The translations under genes and the position numbers were made by a program. A stretch of 60,000 nucleotides of DNA from Liolophura sinensis (taxonomy: Eukaryota > Mollusca > Polyplacophora > Chitonida > Chitonidae), in contig NC_088306.1 of the NCBI RefSeq assembly GCF_032854445.1, forward strand, positions 12,149,386 through 12,209,385, in the 5' to 3' direction. The notes beneath the pieces are model-generated. The model worked only from the letters and a program-made list of their open reading frames with translations, did not search any database and was not told where the DNA came from. Positions 1-11,302 of the stretch are shown in pieces. The number at the start of each line of letters is the position of its first letter. Position 1 is the stretch's first letter.

Positions 1-221
1 GTATATACTACGGTACCAATTCACGTGACTGTTATCAAAGCAAACATCGTGAATTCTTTGCAAATAAATAAAACCTTTTTTTAAAACAAAGTCCAAAAAC
101 GTTTTTCCCTTTTTCATTGAGGTGTTTTGAAATAAGTTGTGTTTCTTTTAGCAACTGTGTAAACTTTCGAGTTACTCATCAATCAGGTTTGGTCGCTGCC
201 GAAGAGGATAAGCTTAAGCAT
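1..221. other. No gene recognised
   Basis: AT-rich sequence with no open frame of note and no repeat that I can match elsewhere in the window. Confidence 0.5.
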
Positions 222-540
222 CCAGGATTCCTGGTCACTCTGCATGTTCTAATGTGATTGTGTATTAAATGCTATAACAACGCAGCATTTTGAGTAATTC
301 TAGACCAGTGACGTCTAGTGAGGAACAACTAACATCGCTGTATTTTTTTTTACTTAATTCTGCTTAAGTCATGGTGCTTTGATGCGTATGACTTACTATT
401 TATGCATTTACATGAACAGTTAGAATAAATCCCTAAATCAGGTAAATTGACAGGAGGTCGTATTTTACCCGTTAAGTGTGACCATTTACCAGCTATCACT
501 CTGTAGTCGCTGCTCTGGTTTTACTGTCTAGTGTTTTAAC
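222..540 (-). repeat. Dispersed repeat family Y, copy 1
   Basis: Read on the minus strand, this segment aligns along its length with 12246-12570 and 34985-35305. Shared landmarks include 'GGTAAATGGTCACAC', 'TCACTGGTCTAGAATT' and 'ACTCAAAATGCTG'. At its 5' end (minus strand, near 505-530) it carries one copy of the segment 'TAAAACCAGAGCAGCGAC', which is amplified about fourteen-fold in copy 2. No coding capacity is seen, so it is probably a non-autonomous element of unknown class. Confidence 0.75.
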
Positions 541-564
541 TACATGTATATAAATTGCCTGATG

Positions 565-743
565 TTATTTATTTATTTGATTGGTGTTTTACGCCGTACT
601 CAAGAATATTTCACTTATACGACGGCGGCCAGCATTATGGTGGGTGGAAACCGGGCACAGCCCGGGGGAAACCCACGACCATCCGCAGGTTGCTGGCAGA
701 CCTTCCCACTTACGGCCGGAGAGGAAGCCAGCATCAGCTGGAC
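565..743 (-). mobile_element. SINE1 insertion, 5' truncated, with perfect TSD
   Basis: The 3' two-thirds of the SINE1 consensus of this window lies on the minus strand. It ends in a (TAAA)-type tail, seen on the plus strand as TTATTTATTTATTTGATTGG. A 13-bp direct repeat, AAATTGCCTGATG, flanks it at 552-564 and 744-756. This is the target-site duplication expected from LINE-mediated retroposition. The tRNA-like head is missing. Confidence 0.93.
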
Positions 744-756
744 AAATTGCCTGATG

Positions 757-1206
757 AATAGGAGAACTGTTCATATGGTACATGTCTAAGGACAGAAAAA
801 CGCCTGTTTACAAGGACCTACACAAAATGGTAATGACAAAGAATAAAATACAGGCAATGTTTACAAGACAGATACACGTTTACAATTATCTCTCCAAAAA
901 TATCATTGGAGTAGCGGTAGCTTCTTCATTGGTGTCGTGGATTGTTCGGAACTGAAAATTTCAGGGCATGATGCCGATATGGCCCATATCATGAAACAGT
1001 CCATGGGATTGAAAAACAATAATAAGACGAAATGCGAGGCTCACCAAAGCTGATTAATTACTAGCTTGTTTGCCAATGTGAGAGAGATTTGTATAAGTTG
1101 TATATACCTATGCTTTTCGTCTTGTATGTTGAGGGAGCTTTCACAACAAAGACTCTGGTCGCTTCAAGTATACATCATGGCGGAGTCAGACTGACCGATT
1201 GGTTGA
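757..1206. other. No gene recognised
   Basis: No supported gene, tandem repeat or recognised element. Confidence 0.5.
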
Positions 1207-1285
1207 TGGATCGGTGTTTAATGAGATATTCAAAATGTTTCACTTATATGACGGGTTTATAGGTGGAAGAACGTGACCGGACTTC
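1207..1285 (-). mobile_element. SINE1 3' fragment at the edge of a minisatellite
   Basis: This reads colinearly with the 3' end of SINE1: a GATCGGTGTTTA start, then 'TTCACTTATATGACGG', then GGTGGAAG. It runs directly into the array at 1286-1805, whose unit matches the next part of SINE1. It is more diverged than the copy at 565-743. Confidence 0.7.
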
Positions 1286-1805
1286 TTCGGGTACCTGACA
1301 AAAATCACTGATCTTCTTCAGATACTTAACAAATCACAGTTCCTAGAGAAAACCACCGACCTTTTTCAGGTATCTGAAAAAGTATCTTCGGGAACGTGAC
1401 AAACCGAAGTGCCTGGAGAAAGCCATCGACTTTCTTCAGGTACCTGACAAAGCTAAGTGCCCGGAAAAAACATCGAATTTCTTCAGGTACCTGACAAACC
1501 AGAATGCTCGGAGAAAACCTTCGACCTTCTCCAGGTATCTGACAAAGCGGAGTGCCAGGAGAAAACAATCGACTTTCTTCAGGTACAAACCGGAGTGCCC
1601 GGAGAAAACCATCAGCCTTCGTCAGGTGCCTGACAAACAGGAGTGCCCAGAGAAAACCACCAACCTTCCTCAGGTATCTGACAAAACCGGAGTGCCCGGA
1701 GAAAACCATCAGCCTTCGTCAGGTGCCTGACAAACAGGAGTGCCCGGAGAAAACCACCGACCTTCTTCAGGTATACGACAAAACTGGAATGCGCAGAGAA
1801 AAGCC
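1286..1805. repeat. 48-49 bp minisatellite derived from SINE1 centre
   Basis: About ten diverged units occur at 48-49 bp spacing, with CAGGT landmarks near 1484, 1532, 1580, 1623, 1671, 1720 and 1768. Each unit has the form AAACCGGAGTGCCCGGAGAA, then a CTTC-rich part, then CAGGTGCCTGACA. It aligns with the SINE1 centre, AAACCGGGC...GCCCGGGGGAAA...CGCAGGTTGCTGGCA. The unit length, near a multiple of 3, keeps frames open on both strands, so the reading frames here are not genes. Confidence 0.85.
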
Positions 1806-1838
1806 TCAGAAAAATATGTAAGTGATTAGCGCTGCTTT

Positions 1839-1999
1839 GGGGCCGGCCGTACGTGGGAAGGTCCCTCAAGCAAGCTGCGGATGGTCGTGGGTTTCCCCTG
1901 GGCTGTGCCCGGCTTCCATCCACCATGATGCTGGTGGCCGTCAAATAAGTGAAATATTCTTGAGTATGGCATAAAGCCCCAATCAAATAAATAAATTTA
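1839..1999 (+). mobile_element. SINE1, 5' truncated
   Basis: SINE1 in plus orientation, from the GGCCGGCCGTACGTGGGAAG region to the tail CAATCAAATAAATAAAT. It has no tRNA head. It lies next to, and in the opposite orientation from, the SINE1-derived array at 1286-1805. I see no clean target-site duplication. Confidence 0.88.
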
Positions 2000-2018
2000 A
2001 TCTGACTTTGGAGAACGA

Positions 2019-2155
2019 ACTACTTTGGTTTGGTTGGCCACTTTTGGTGTTTCACAAGAAGTATAACTTGTTTTTATGAGTCTGCAGATCAGTACCCTTA
2101 ATAAGCTTGAATAAACATCTTGCACAAAAATGCGTAAAAGGTTGAAGAATTACGG
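2019..2155 (+). repeat. Dispersed repeat family Z, copy 1
   Basis: Colinear with 2861-2992. Both share the order ACTAC...GGTTTGGTTGG / GGTTGGGTTGG, AAAGTATAA..., CTTGAATAAACAT and TTGAAGAATTACGG. No coding capacity is seen. Confidence 0.65.
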
Positions 2156-2860
2156 TTTTTGGAAGCTCACTTAAAGCAAACTAAATAATATAAATAAACT
2201 AAATATATGATAAATATGCCAGTGCATAGTTTATTGCTAACGATAATTCGTACACAAATAACAATAACATGAACATTTGTAACCAACTCACCTGATACAC
2301 CATTCATTTGCATGCAGTTGATGACAATTAATTAAATATTCAAATGATCCTAAACTAAAAACTATTCTTAATCTCTGACTAAAGGTAACGATAGATGACC
2401 GATGATACATGTTCTATTTACACAAGCATTCACCATATCACAGGCTTTATTATGTCAGCTAAAAATCTTAATTTTATAATACCTTTGTGTGATTAATATC
2501 ATGAATATTTTAGAGGTAAAATGAATGTATCGACTACTGCAAAATGAACAATTTCTAGTTCAGCCTCTTTACTGGTGGTTTTTAAACTTCACCAGATGAA
2601 TGTGTCATCAACACCACCTGAACGCACAAATTTGACGTCAAAATTACATACTGCTACAGATTCAGTGTTAAATGTTACTACAATCCGCACCCAACCTTCA
2701 CGATTTCATAGTATCTGTAAAAATGATTTCTTTCTTTCTTTCACTGGTGCTCTGTGATGCACCACAAAGATATTTCAGTTTATCCTAATGCCTCAATCTT
2801 TTTTGCATATGAAAGAACAACTTCCAGTGCAACGTATGCACCATTTTTACTTAGATTTTA
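2156..2860. other. No gene recognised
   Basis: AT-rich sequence between the two family Z copies, with only short random frames. Confidence 0.5.
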
Positions 2861-2992
2861 GGAAGCAAAACTACATCGGTTGGGTTGGTCAGCTTCGAGG
2901 TTTAACAAAAGTATAATTTTATCTCTTTACGCAGAATGATGTCCCCAGGACATTCTTGAATAAACATTTAGTGGAAAGATTGAAGAATTACG
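2861..2992 (+). repeat. Dispersed repeat family Z, copy 2
   Basis: Partner of the segment at 2019-2155 in the same orientation, about 840 bp away. Either a local duplication or two insertions of one element could explain it. Confidence 0.65.
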
Positions 2993-5425
2993 GTAAGTTG
3001 CCAAGTGGTTCATGGGGGGGGAGGAAATGTCCTCCTGAAATACGTCAGCAGCTGGATTCATGGACCAAATATATGGCAGAGTAATCTGTGGTTCAACACT
3101 GCTGGATCTTCTTCACTGTCAGGACAGGTGTATGACTTGTACCTGACTCAGGCTGTCGTTCTGGCATCTAGTGCAGCTTGTAAATGGGGTAGCTTTCCCT
3201 ACAAAACAGCCACCTGGGCACAGGCCAAATTGACAATTGTTCTCTTGTAAACCAACGCATGAGGAGTGCATTAAAGGCAGGGATGACTACACAGCTCAGG
3301 GGTGAATTACCTTAGTCTGTCATTATTGATTAGTAAAACCCCTTTTTAGTCTTGTGCGAATAAGTCTGTTACGTTGTCACAGTTTTTTGTCAGAATTATC
3401 TCATATGACATGGAGTTATCATTAATAAAGTCGAGAGATTACTGATACAACTACTAAAATGCACCCTTTGTGGATACATTTCCACGGAACAAAGAACTAC
3501 ATATTCTTTTTGCTAATAACGAGGACACATTCTCAAGGACCAAAATGCATACTAACAAAGTTATTTATCTCATGCCCAAAGCACAATCAAAAATATAATG
3601 TAAACACTCATCAACTTTTAACTGAATGAAACCACCAGCTTTTGTGTACAAGTAGCACCAAGTCATCACAATGTGACACCACAATAAGTCCTTGCAAAGA
3701 TTCATCGCTCATAGGTACTTTTCCTGAGGTCTTGCAGAGCAAGGTGGAAAGGTTGGAAATGACCCAAGCTTTTTTTATCAGCAGGTTTGAACAGTGTGCT
3801 TTTTCAGTTACTTACATGATGGGGTGTCAGTTTTTCCTGGGTAGAAGGAAACTGAAGCCCCCTGTGTAAATACCTTACATGACCTAAAATTTTCCCCACA
3901 AAAGTGCATTTTAAGAGGCAAATAAATGTCACAAAATATTATTTTTGGTGCTGAAATTTACAATTTTCCAGTAGAATATCGACCCATGTTCCAAACAAAC
4001 CTCAAAACACCTTTCTACAATCAAAATCAGGAAAAATGAGCAAGTTAGTCATGGACGATATTTAAGGTCATTTTAACAGGGTACACCAACCTTTGGCAAA
4101 TCACGGACAACTTTCCCTCTGTGTCACTGTGACCTACAGACATGCACACCATATTGGTGGAAGTCAACATTGGTGGTCTTCAAGAAACAAAATATGCCCA
4201 ACAGCCCTGTTCTAATTTTAATTAATGTTCCATGAACACTGAGAACAGAGGAATCTCGCAATTGCCTGTCCATGGGATGAAATTTTACCACACACCAAAA
4301 TAAACAAGTTTGAAAGTAAAATAATCACTAAAGATGACCAGAAATCTGTATGAATTAGCACCAGTCTAGAGGCAGCAAGTCACAATACAAGTATTTGATA
4401 TTACGACCAGAAACTTTTTTCAGTGATTTTCTGACATCAAAAGTTTTACAGGACAAATGCAAATGGACACATATTGAGTTTGGTGCTTTTTATCTGTTCA
4501 AATATAACATCTGATCTTTTTAGATGCTATACCTCATGATGAACAGTGAACACATTACAATGTCCCAATAATGTGTACACTGGATTTTTGATTTTTTCTC
4601 CTACAAATCAACATTCGCTAACACCCACAGGCAAACGTTCATCTATAATCAATAGGATACTAATCATGCTGGTAAAATATAAAATCAGTGATTTCTATAT
4701 GTGTATCTTAAATAGCAATAAATATCAACTGTTTTAATATAAAATATCATTAATGGAAAAGAAAACACTAAAATGAAGCATAATTCAGGTGAAATTGAAA
4801 GACTATTAAAAGCTGTCCAGGAAAATAGCAGGATTTATTTTTTTACAATTTGTTTAACTTAGTCAAAAACATTTGAATATTTTATTCTATGGTGACCTTT
4901 TCTGACCGCAATGGGGCGTCACTGATGTCACATAAGGTTTTTGTTACATTAGACATTTCATGCCTAAACGCTGCCACATTTCATCATTCAAAATGGATAT
5001 ATATAAAGATCTATGAATGCACTGGCTCATTTCACCTTGAAATGAATTATTTTAGACAAAAAGTATAGATGTGACGTAACTGATTCCTTCTGGGTCACAA
5101 CAGACCATTGTAGAATATGGTCTTATAACACAATTTTACTTCGTTAGAAAAATTTGTTAAAAGAAAAATTCTAAAAAAAAAAAAAAAAATCAAACTAGTT
5201 CCTTGGACAGTTTTTAAAGGTCTTTCCATCTGATATAGGCTTCACTTTAGAGTGATCTTTCAGTTTAAAGACAAAACATGTACTTATTTTAACTTTAAAG
5301 TATATGTAAACAATACAGTTAATAACAGGAGTGAAATGCATAAAAAGCACATGAGACAATATCATTAAAATGCTCAGGGTTAGGCACTGAACAAATTATA
5401 ATAAAATAAACACTGTTATTAAAGT
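2993..5425. other. Intergenic, no gene recognised
   Basis: AT-rich sequence with no supported open frame. A poly-A run of about 18 bases lies near 5174-5191. The part nearest 5425 is the probable 3' UTR of CEP19 on the minus strand; I could not fix its polyadenylation site. Confidence 0.5.
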
Positions 5426-5926
5426 CTAAAATATGGGATCTGATCCATCAGAATCCCAATCACATGATTCCAAGGGACCATCATCAAATTCCACCTCAAT
5501 GTCATACTGAAAGTCTGAATCACCAGGTTTCTTGCGATTCTTTTCAAAGGTTGATTCCATGGCAGCTTTCTTTCTCCGCAAGGTATCTTCATCGACTTTG
5601 TTCAAATCTTCCTCTGGGTTAATCGTATCCATCTGTTGATTTTTGGCAATGCTGGACTCTAAACTCATTCCATTCAACTTGTCCTTGATGATTGTCACAA
5701 GGCGTTCAAGTTGCACAGCAGTTACACCGTCCAGATATTTCTTGTGTCTGGGGCAAGTCCTGAGGTCTTCCACTGCTTTGGCCACAGCAGAGTTTTTGGT
5801 GAAACTGCGTAAGGGCATTGTCCTCCTGTGTAACTTGCCCGTCGCCTTCACTTCATAGCTTAATACTATAGCTGGTGGGTCAAACTTCACTCCACACTTC
5901 TTTGGTATGTACATCCCATTTGCCAT
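5426..5926 (-). CDS. CEP19: CEP19, centrosomal protein of 19 kDa
   Basis: A 166-residue protein encoded by one uninterrupted coding exon, recognised as CEP19 from its family blocks. These are the N-terminal K-K-C-G-V-K-F-D-P-P-A-I (residues 9-20), P-R-H-K-K-Y-L (59-65), N-P-E-E-D-L-N-K (103-110), F-E-K-N (127-130), Y-D-I-E-V-E-F (141-147) and the C-W/D-rich acidic tail (155-166). The length fits the family, about 163-167 aa. In vertebrates CEP19 sits at the mother centriole and basal body, is brought there by FOP/CEP350, and recruits RABL2 for ciliary entry of IFT trains; the same role is inferred here. The first ATG (5926) gives the expected short lead before the K-K-C-G block. A T-rich stretch ending in CAG lies about 29 bases upstream on the minus strand, so the 5' leader is probably spliced. 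The protein is intact, with no odd residues. Confidence 0.95.
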   Translation of the reverse strand: MANGMYIPKKCGVKFDPPAIVLSYEVKATGKLHRRTMPLRSFTKNSAVAKAVEDLRTCPRHKKYLDGVTAVQLERLVTIIKDKLNGMSLESSIAKNQQMDTINPEEDLNKVDEDTLRRKKAAMESTFEKNRKKPGDSDFQYDIEVEFDDGPLESCDWDSDGSDPIF

Positions 5927-6473
5927 AGTGAACCCAGCAGTATCATCTGGAGCAAAAATTGTAGAATGACCCCTCAGGATTACAGTACTGTATTTCGCCT
6001 GAAGTTTAGCTTACTTTCAAGTGACAAAGTTTGCTTGATTCTGATTGATTCATCAACCTACATGGCCTTTACAGGTGTTGTTCAAGTCAATTCAGGTCAA
6101 AATTCCTACCAGACAAAATGTTCACTATATATATATATGCATGCTACTAGTAGTAAACCGTTGCAACCATGCCCCTACTAGATCAGCTAACCTGGCTATC
6201 TACATGTAATACTGGTAAGACTATATTTAAGTTTTGTGTGTAAAAATGGCCTTTCACAAGCACATAAATTTAGCCTTTATTGTGATAGTTTTGATGCGAA
6301 CACTTGCCTTTTTCTCATCAGAAAAGAAAAAACTTGAGCAGCCTCACACAGTGGATGAGCCAAGCGGTATCACGCAATATGTGTCACTTAAAAAGCTCAA
6401 CTTACGATGAAATACAGTAACTATATTAATTCCTTTATTTCAATTCTGACTTCAACACAGTTACTCATACATG

Positions 6474-6478
<5 letters not shown>

Positions 6479-6540
<62 letters not shown>
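6479..6540. repeat. (TG)n microsatellite
   Basis: About 60 bp of uninterrupted TG dinucleotides. Confidence 0.98.
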
Positions 6541-6543
<3 letters not shown>

Positions 6544-6625
6544 AAAGTATAATGCCATTCAGCAGGTCAAGTTAGGTTTATGGGTTGACTAATGTTCTAG
6601 GGACAGGATCATGATATGTGTCTGG

Positions 6626-6800
6626 TCTTGCTAGCTTCCTCTTCGGCCATACGTGGGTAGGTGTGCCAGCTACCTGCGGATGGTCGTGGGTTTCCCCTGG
6701 GCTCTGCACGGTTTCCTACCACCATAATGCTGGCAGCCGTCGTATCAGTGAAATATTCTTGAGGACGGCGTTAAAAACCAATCAAATAAACAAATAAATT
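6626..6800 (+). mobile_element. SINE1, 5' truncated, with TSD
   Basis: Plus-orientation SINE1 ending in AATCAAATAAACAAATAAAT. A 9-bp repeat, TGTGTCTGG, flanks it at 6617-6625 and 6801-6809. The tRNA head is absent. Confidence 0.88.
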
Positions 6801-7273
6801 TGTGTCTGGCATCTAATACAAGGATAAAACATAAAAAATATTTAAACATTCCATTGCCCAGGGTAGTAATAAATGTTCCTTACCATAAATGAGACACATA
6901 AGCTTTTCACCGCAACTCTTGCAAGTCGAATGAGAGACGCCACTACACAACTATATACTATAATGTATAAAGTTCTATACATGTAGTATAAAATCAGAAG
7001 CTAGTCACAAGTTGCTCTGCAAAGAATGGCCCCAAAACAACATCAGAGCGCGCTCCATTTAAAAATCTGATGCAGTTACCTGCCCTGGTTAAATATGTCC
7101 CCAAGGAATCTCCAACACTCAGCCTAGGGAATAACTGCTACATGTTGTGCTTGCCATAAATCAACAGACAAAAAGGTAAGGAAAATATTATTGCATGCCT
7201 GCAAACTTCAGGTCGTGGAAAAGTATTTGGTGGATAATTTTGCCTCAACTGCATCAGGTTTATAAATCAGGCG

Positions 7274-7336
7274 TGCTCTGACGTTGGTTTGGGGATATCC
7301 TTAAACAACTTTTTTGCCAAACCTGATGTCAGAGCA
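7274..7336. repeat. Imperfect inverted repeat
   Basis: The left arm TGCTCTGACGTTGGTTTGG (7274-7292) pairs with the right arm CCAAACCTGATGTCAGAGCA (7317-7336), with about 16-17 of 20 positions pairing. The loop is about 24 bases. Confidence 0.8.
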
Positions 7337-7462
7337 ATCTCGGTCAGAAACCTTAACAATTAGTCAACAGTTAGAAAAACCGAAGACATATGTGTATGAA
7401 TATGGACTGAGATTTAATAATCATGTTAAAAAGTTCAATGCTCCTCATAAAAAGTCAACTTA

Positions 7463-7720
7463 CCTGTCTGTGCCACTCACAATAACCTGTCAATACAACA
7501 ACAACGCTCTCTTGGCTTAACTATATATTTCAAGGCTGATTGCGCTAAGCTACACAATTTTCCACAAATACAACCCTTATTTCTGGCGGCCTCTATACAT
7601 ATCTAAAAAATGACATCAGCATTCTGAGAGAGATGGGCAATGATGTTGAAAAATGATAAAGGCTCAGTCACTTTTCCTTGACATCGTCAGCCATGTTGTA
7701 AACAAATCGCAGCGAGTACC
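7463..7720 (-). other. Predicted CEP19 5' leader exon
   Basis: On the minus strand this segment ends in ACAGACAG followed by GTAAGTTGA, a textbook donor. Near its 5' end a nine-codon upstream frame (ATG to TGA, encoding M-A-D-D-V-K-E-K) sits in a good start context. An ATTGG (inverted CCAAT) lies just upstream at about 7750. Exon start and transcription start are guesses. Confidence 0.35.
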
Positions 7721-10712
7721 TTGCCGGGGATACTACAACCAGCATTACCCAATCAGAAAGATCGTTTCAATGATGACGGTACGGACATGTTGGGATTCCC
7801 CTCATGGGTACTACCTAAGAGTTATGTCCCTTAGTTTACAACTTTTATACATTCATGATTGTTAGAATGGAACGATAGAACGAAGGAAATGGCACCATAT
7901 TGCGTTCCTTCACTTTGATCCATCATCGGAGGAGGGAAAGGTAGTACGATTAATGATACGACGATATGGCCTAACTAATATCCAGCTGCAATATTTTTAA
8001 TCATTAGAGGTTCACTGAAATCGTTTTCAGTTGTTTTTATTATTCTCTGCAATTTTGTGATAGGCCTACATTTTGTGAGAAAACGACAAACGGCACTTTC
8101 TGTAAATTTCAGTATGTTGTAAGAAAGGGTCTGAAGTTGTGTCTTTTAGCTTTTAGAAACATTTAGTCAATCGGAGGCTCGAGGACGAGCTAGTACACAG
8201 AAGGTACAAATGACATAAGATCACATCATTTTCTCCTGTGACGTTGCTGAGCGTATGCACTCCGTATAAGCCATCCTTTTTGAGCACACATACACCGATA
8301 ATCGTGACGTAATAAAAGAAAGAATTAATGAGTTCACAGCATTGGGCCGTCTTGATACAAGGGGGAGGAGTTTTACGAGAGGCTCATTAGGTGACTTGGT
8401 GGCCATATTGGATTTTGTGCGAAACTAGGGGAGCTTGCGGTTATGCGAAAACACCAGTGTTGCCAGATTATAACGACCAATCACGTAACAATAACGACGA
8501 ATAACGTCATACGATTGGCTAAGCTAGGTTGGCGACACCTCTGTTTCCATGTATCGTCATCGCCTCAAATTTCTGTAGTTTTTGCTAAACCTTAACATAT
8601 CCTCAAAACTGGAGGTAGGTACATATCTTTTAAACCGATGAAGTTACAGAAGCAATCTTAGAGAGACACAGAATCGACGCTGATTGGCTGACAGGCCGGG
8701 GAGACAGAGTTCCCAGGGTGAATTACTGCAGAATATACAGAGCATATTAAGACCCACCTATTAAATCTTTTCTAATTCTGCCGCATTGTCTTGTAAGACA
8801 ATTGCGTGCTCTAAAACACGCAGAACTTTCTAAACTAGTGACTTAACCACCAATGCTAAAGCAAAAAACAAGCCTTTCATACATTTCTATAGGGTAATCT
8901 ACCTACGTTCTGGGGGATTTTTGACAAGAGCAATGATAAATCAGTCAAAGTTAACTGTTTAAACTAAAATATATGTATGTTTTCAAAAAGCACGGGTGGG
9001 GTGCTATAAATTAAGATGATTATTGTATTTGTACAATTATCTGTTGACAATTCGTTGGAAAACACTTGAAACAGGAAGAAGTTCTATGTCCGTTCTATGT
9101 TCTTTATTTCTCCCACGACCGTTCAGCTTGCTCGCCTGATCTAGACTGACCGTCGAGCTGGGCACACGACCCGCAATACAATTCTGCGTTGACTATGAAT
9201 TGAAAATACACTTGTATGCTTGGCACGATAACATTTTGTGTCGCGTGACATGAAGTCTCCAGCATGATTAACATCTATGATAATTAATAAATGTACGTGT
9301 AGAATCAATGTCATTGCCTTAATTACCACAGCCCGGGTAACCTGTAATCATGCTAATTGGACTTACAGGTCATTTCATACATGTTGTCTATATTTACTGC
9401 TTGATACTGATTATTTTTATCCTTTCATCATTGTATTATGTTTATTATAAACAAGTATATGGCTGAATACCAATAAGCAGATATCAGGAGACCCTGTAAT
9501 TGCACAGGTGTACATGTATGTCTAAACAAACTTAAAAAAATTATGTAATAATACATGTGGACATATATGCCTACAGGACTATGTCTAATTAGAAATATTC
9601 GTATGCATCACATTCGTACCAAGGGCAGAAACCAGTCACTTAATTATATAAGCATAACATTTGTTGTTGTTGTTGGAGTTTTCGAACAATGTACCTGGAT
9701 TTTCCATGGGGTCTGTCCACAGGTAAAAACTCATGACTGAGATTTGCCAGTCAGTGTAGACTGTGCCCGATAAAAGGACTGTGATTTATTCGAGAATATA
9801 TAACTAGTAATTGAATACCTTACTTCAAACTCGATCGCTATATTAAACACACACAAATTATTTTGGGTCACTTTTCAACTGTTCATCCTACATTCTATAA
9901 TTCATAGTTTCGAGCACCCGTGTTCCTCGAAAGGAGCAGGAGGTGACAAATAACTCGGAGCTAAATTGGCGGAAGTCTGAATATAACCTTGCGTGCATTG
10001 CACGAACTCAAATACACACGAAAAATAGTGAAAAACTATACAGGAAATAAAGAGGTCTTTAAAGGACTAGTGTCGAGATTAACTACAGGCCCTAATCATA
10101 AGGATTATAACCTGTGTAAACAGTATATTACTGGGAGGGCTTCTGAGAAACGTAATGACGACTTACTGCCCTAGCCGATCTCCAGTCTGACGCCTGTAGT
10201 GCTCAACTGGTGAAGTCTTAAATGACCGAAATAACCCGGGGATTCGTATCAACACGAAATCATTTTTCGAGATGGATTCTGCCTACTGCCGTGTCAGTTT
10301 GAACCCACAGTGGACGACATTGAAGTTCCAATTTATGACATTGACTTCTCTGGCCAGACTTCAGATTCTGAAACTTCAGATTTTTCAGATTTTTGATTGT
10401 TTGTCCAGGTATTTTCAACCGCACTGGAAAAATATGTGGACTGGAAAGCTATAGTTTTACTCTGTGTTACACTGTACATTTCGTGTGTTAATTTTAGCAT
10501 TTTATATTTATTTACTATTCTTCCCGCTGTCCGCTTCACGATAGCTATCATTCTATTCCCCGAGGGATTCAAAATTTATACCTATATGCCATGACAACTA
10601 ACGGTACATGTTATTGTCGGCATTCCGATGTGGAGGATGTGGACGGCGGCGTTACAGTATACAGATCCTTTAACAGTATTTTATAAGTACTGTGCCAATG
10701 TGAAACTTCAGC
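7721..10712. other. Intergenic; CCAAT-box cluster around 8477-8687
   Basis: No supported gene. CCAAT or ATTGG pentamers occur at 8477-8481, 8514-8518 and 8683-8687 in a less AT-rich stretch, which could mark a promoter. No exon that I can defend lies beside it. Confidence 0.35.
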
Positions 10713-10765
10713 TGTATTCCTGTCGCAGCTTTCAACTGTATTCCTGTCGCAGCTTTCAGCTGTAA
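10713..10765. repeat. Short tandem duplication
   Basis: A unit containing CTGTATTCCTGTCGCAGCTT is repeated about twice at roughly 27-bp spacing. Confidence 0.8.
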
Positions 10766-10791
10766 AATGGCGAGAGCAGATTCGGCAGTTT

Positions 10792-11244
10792 TCAGTGGGT
10801 ACAAAAGTCCCCCCTTTTTTCTTTATCTCGTATGCTTAGTGTTGAATTCTTGCACAAGTTTCTGAAGTGTTTGATACTGAGCATTATCCAGTGGCGGAGG
10901 CCTGTAAATTTAACCTTACACAGAATATACGCTGTTTCAACAGTAGAAATGTCATCCCTTCTGGGCCAGTCGTATTGACTGGTGTTTCCTCTACCGTGTT
11001 TCCGCTCCAAGAATTTCAGATTTGTCTTGTCTTCATCGGTTCTGACAACCCTGTCAATACTCAACCCCCTTGGTAAGACGAAAACGGAAGAAAAAAAACG
11101 AAGTTCCGGTTTTTCTACATTCCCAGGCACAGTCGTTGCAGAGGGTGTTTTGATCGAACCTTTGGTTTCATTTTCTAACGATTCCCACTCAGAATCGGTT
11201 TCACTAGTCTCAAAGTCAACATGTGCTTTGTCCTCTTCAACGGT
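10792..11244 (-). pseudogene. Unrecognised open frame, possible coding remnant
   Basis: About 150 codons stay open on the minus strand, bounded by stops at 10792 and 11245. The first part is acidic (E-D-K-A-H-V-D-F-E-T-S-E-T-D-S-E-W-E-S-L-E-N-E), followed by a basic/aromatic part that includes Y-D-W-P-R-R-D-D. I do not recognise a family. The composition looks more protein-like than its surroundings, and a second open frame lies just upstream on the same strand. It may be a decayed gene or transposon ORF, or chance. Confidence 0.2.
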
Positions 11245-11302
11245 TTACTGGCCAGATTGTATTTTGGCAGCCTTCCATACGAGCCAGTAGAAACATTCGT
11301 GC

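Larger units (their letters stand above)
5927..7462 (-). other. Probable CEP19 leader end and first intron
   Basis: A plausible acceptor (TTTTTGCTCCAG, minus strand) lies about 29 bases before the ATG. A perfect consensus donor (CAG then GTAAGT, minus strand) lies near 7457-7464. The interval between would be a 1.5-kb intron containing a (TG)n microsatellite, a SINE1 insertion and an imperfect inverted repeat. This is inference without transcript evidence. Confidence 0.4.
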
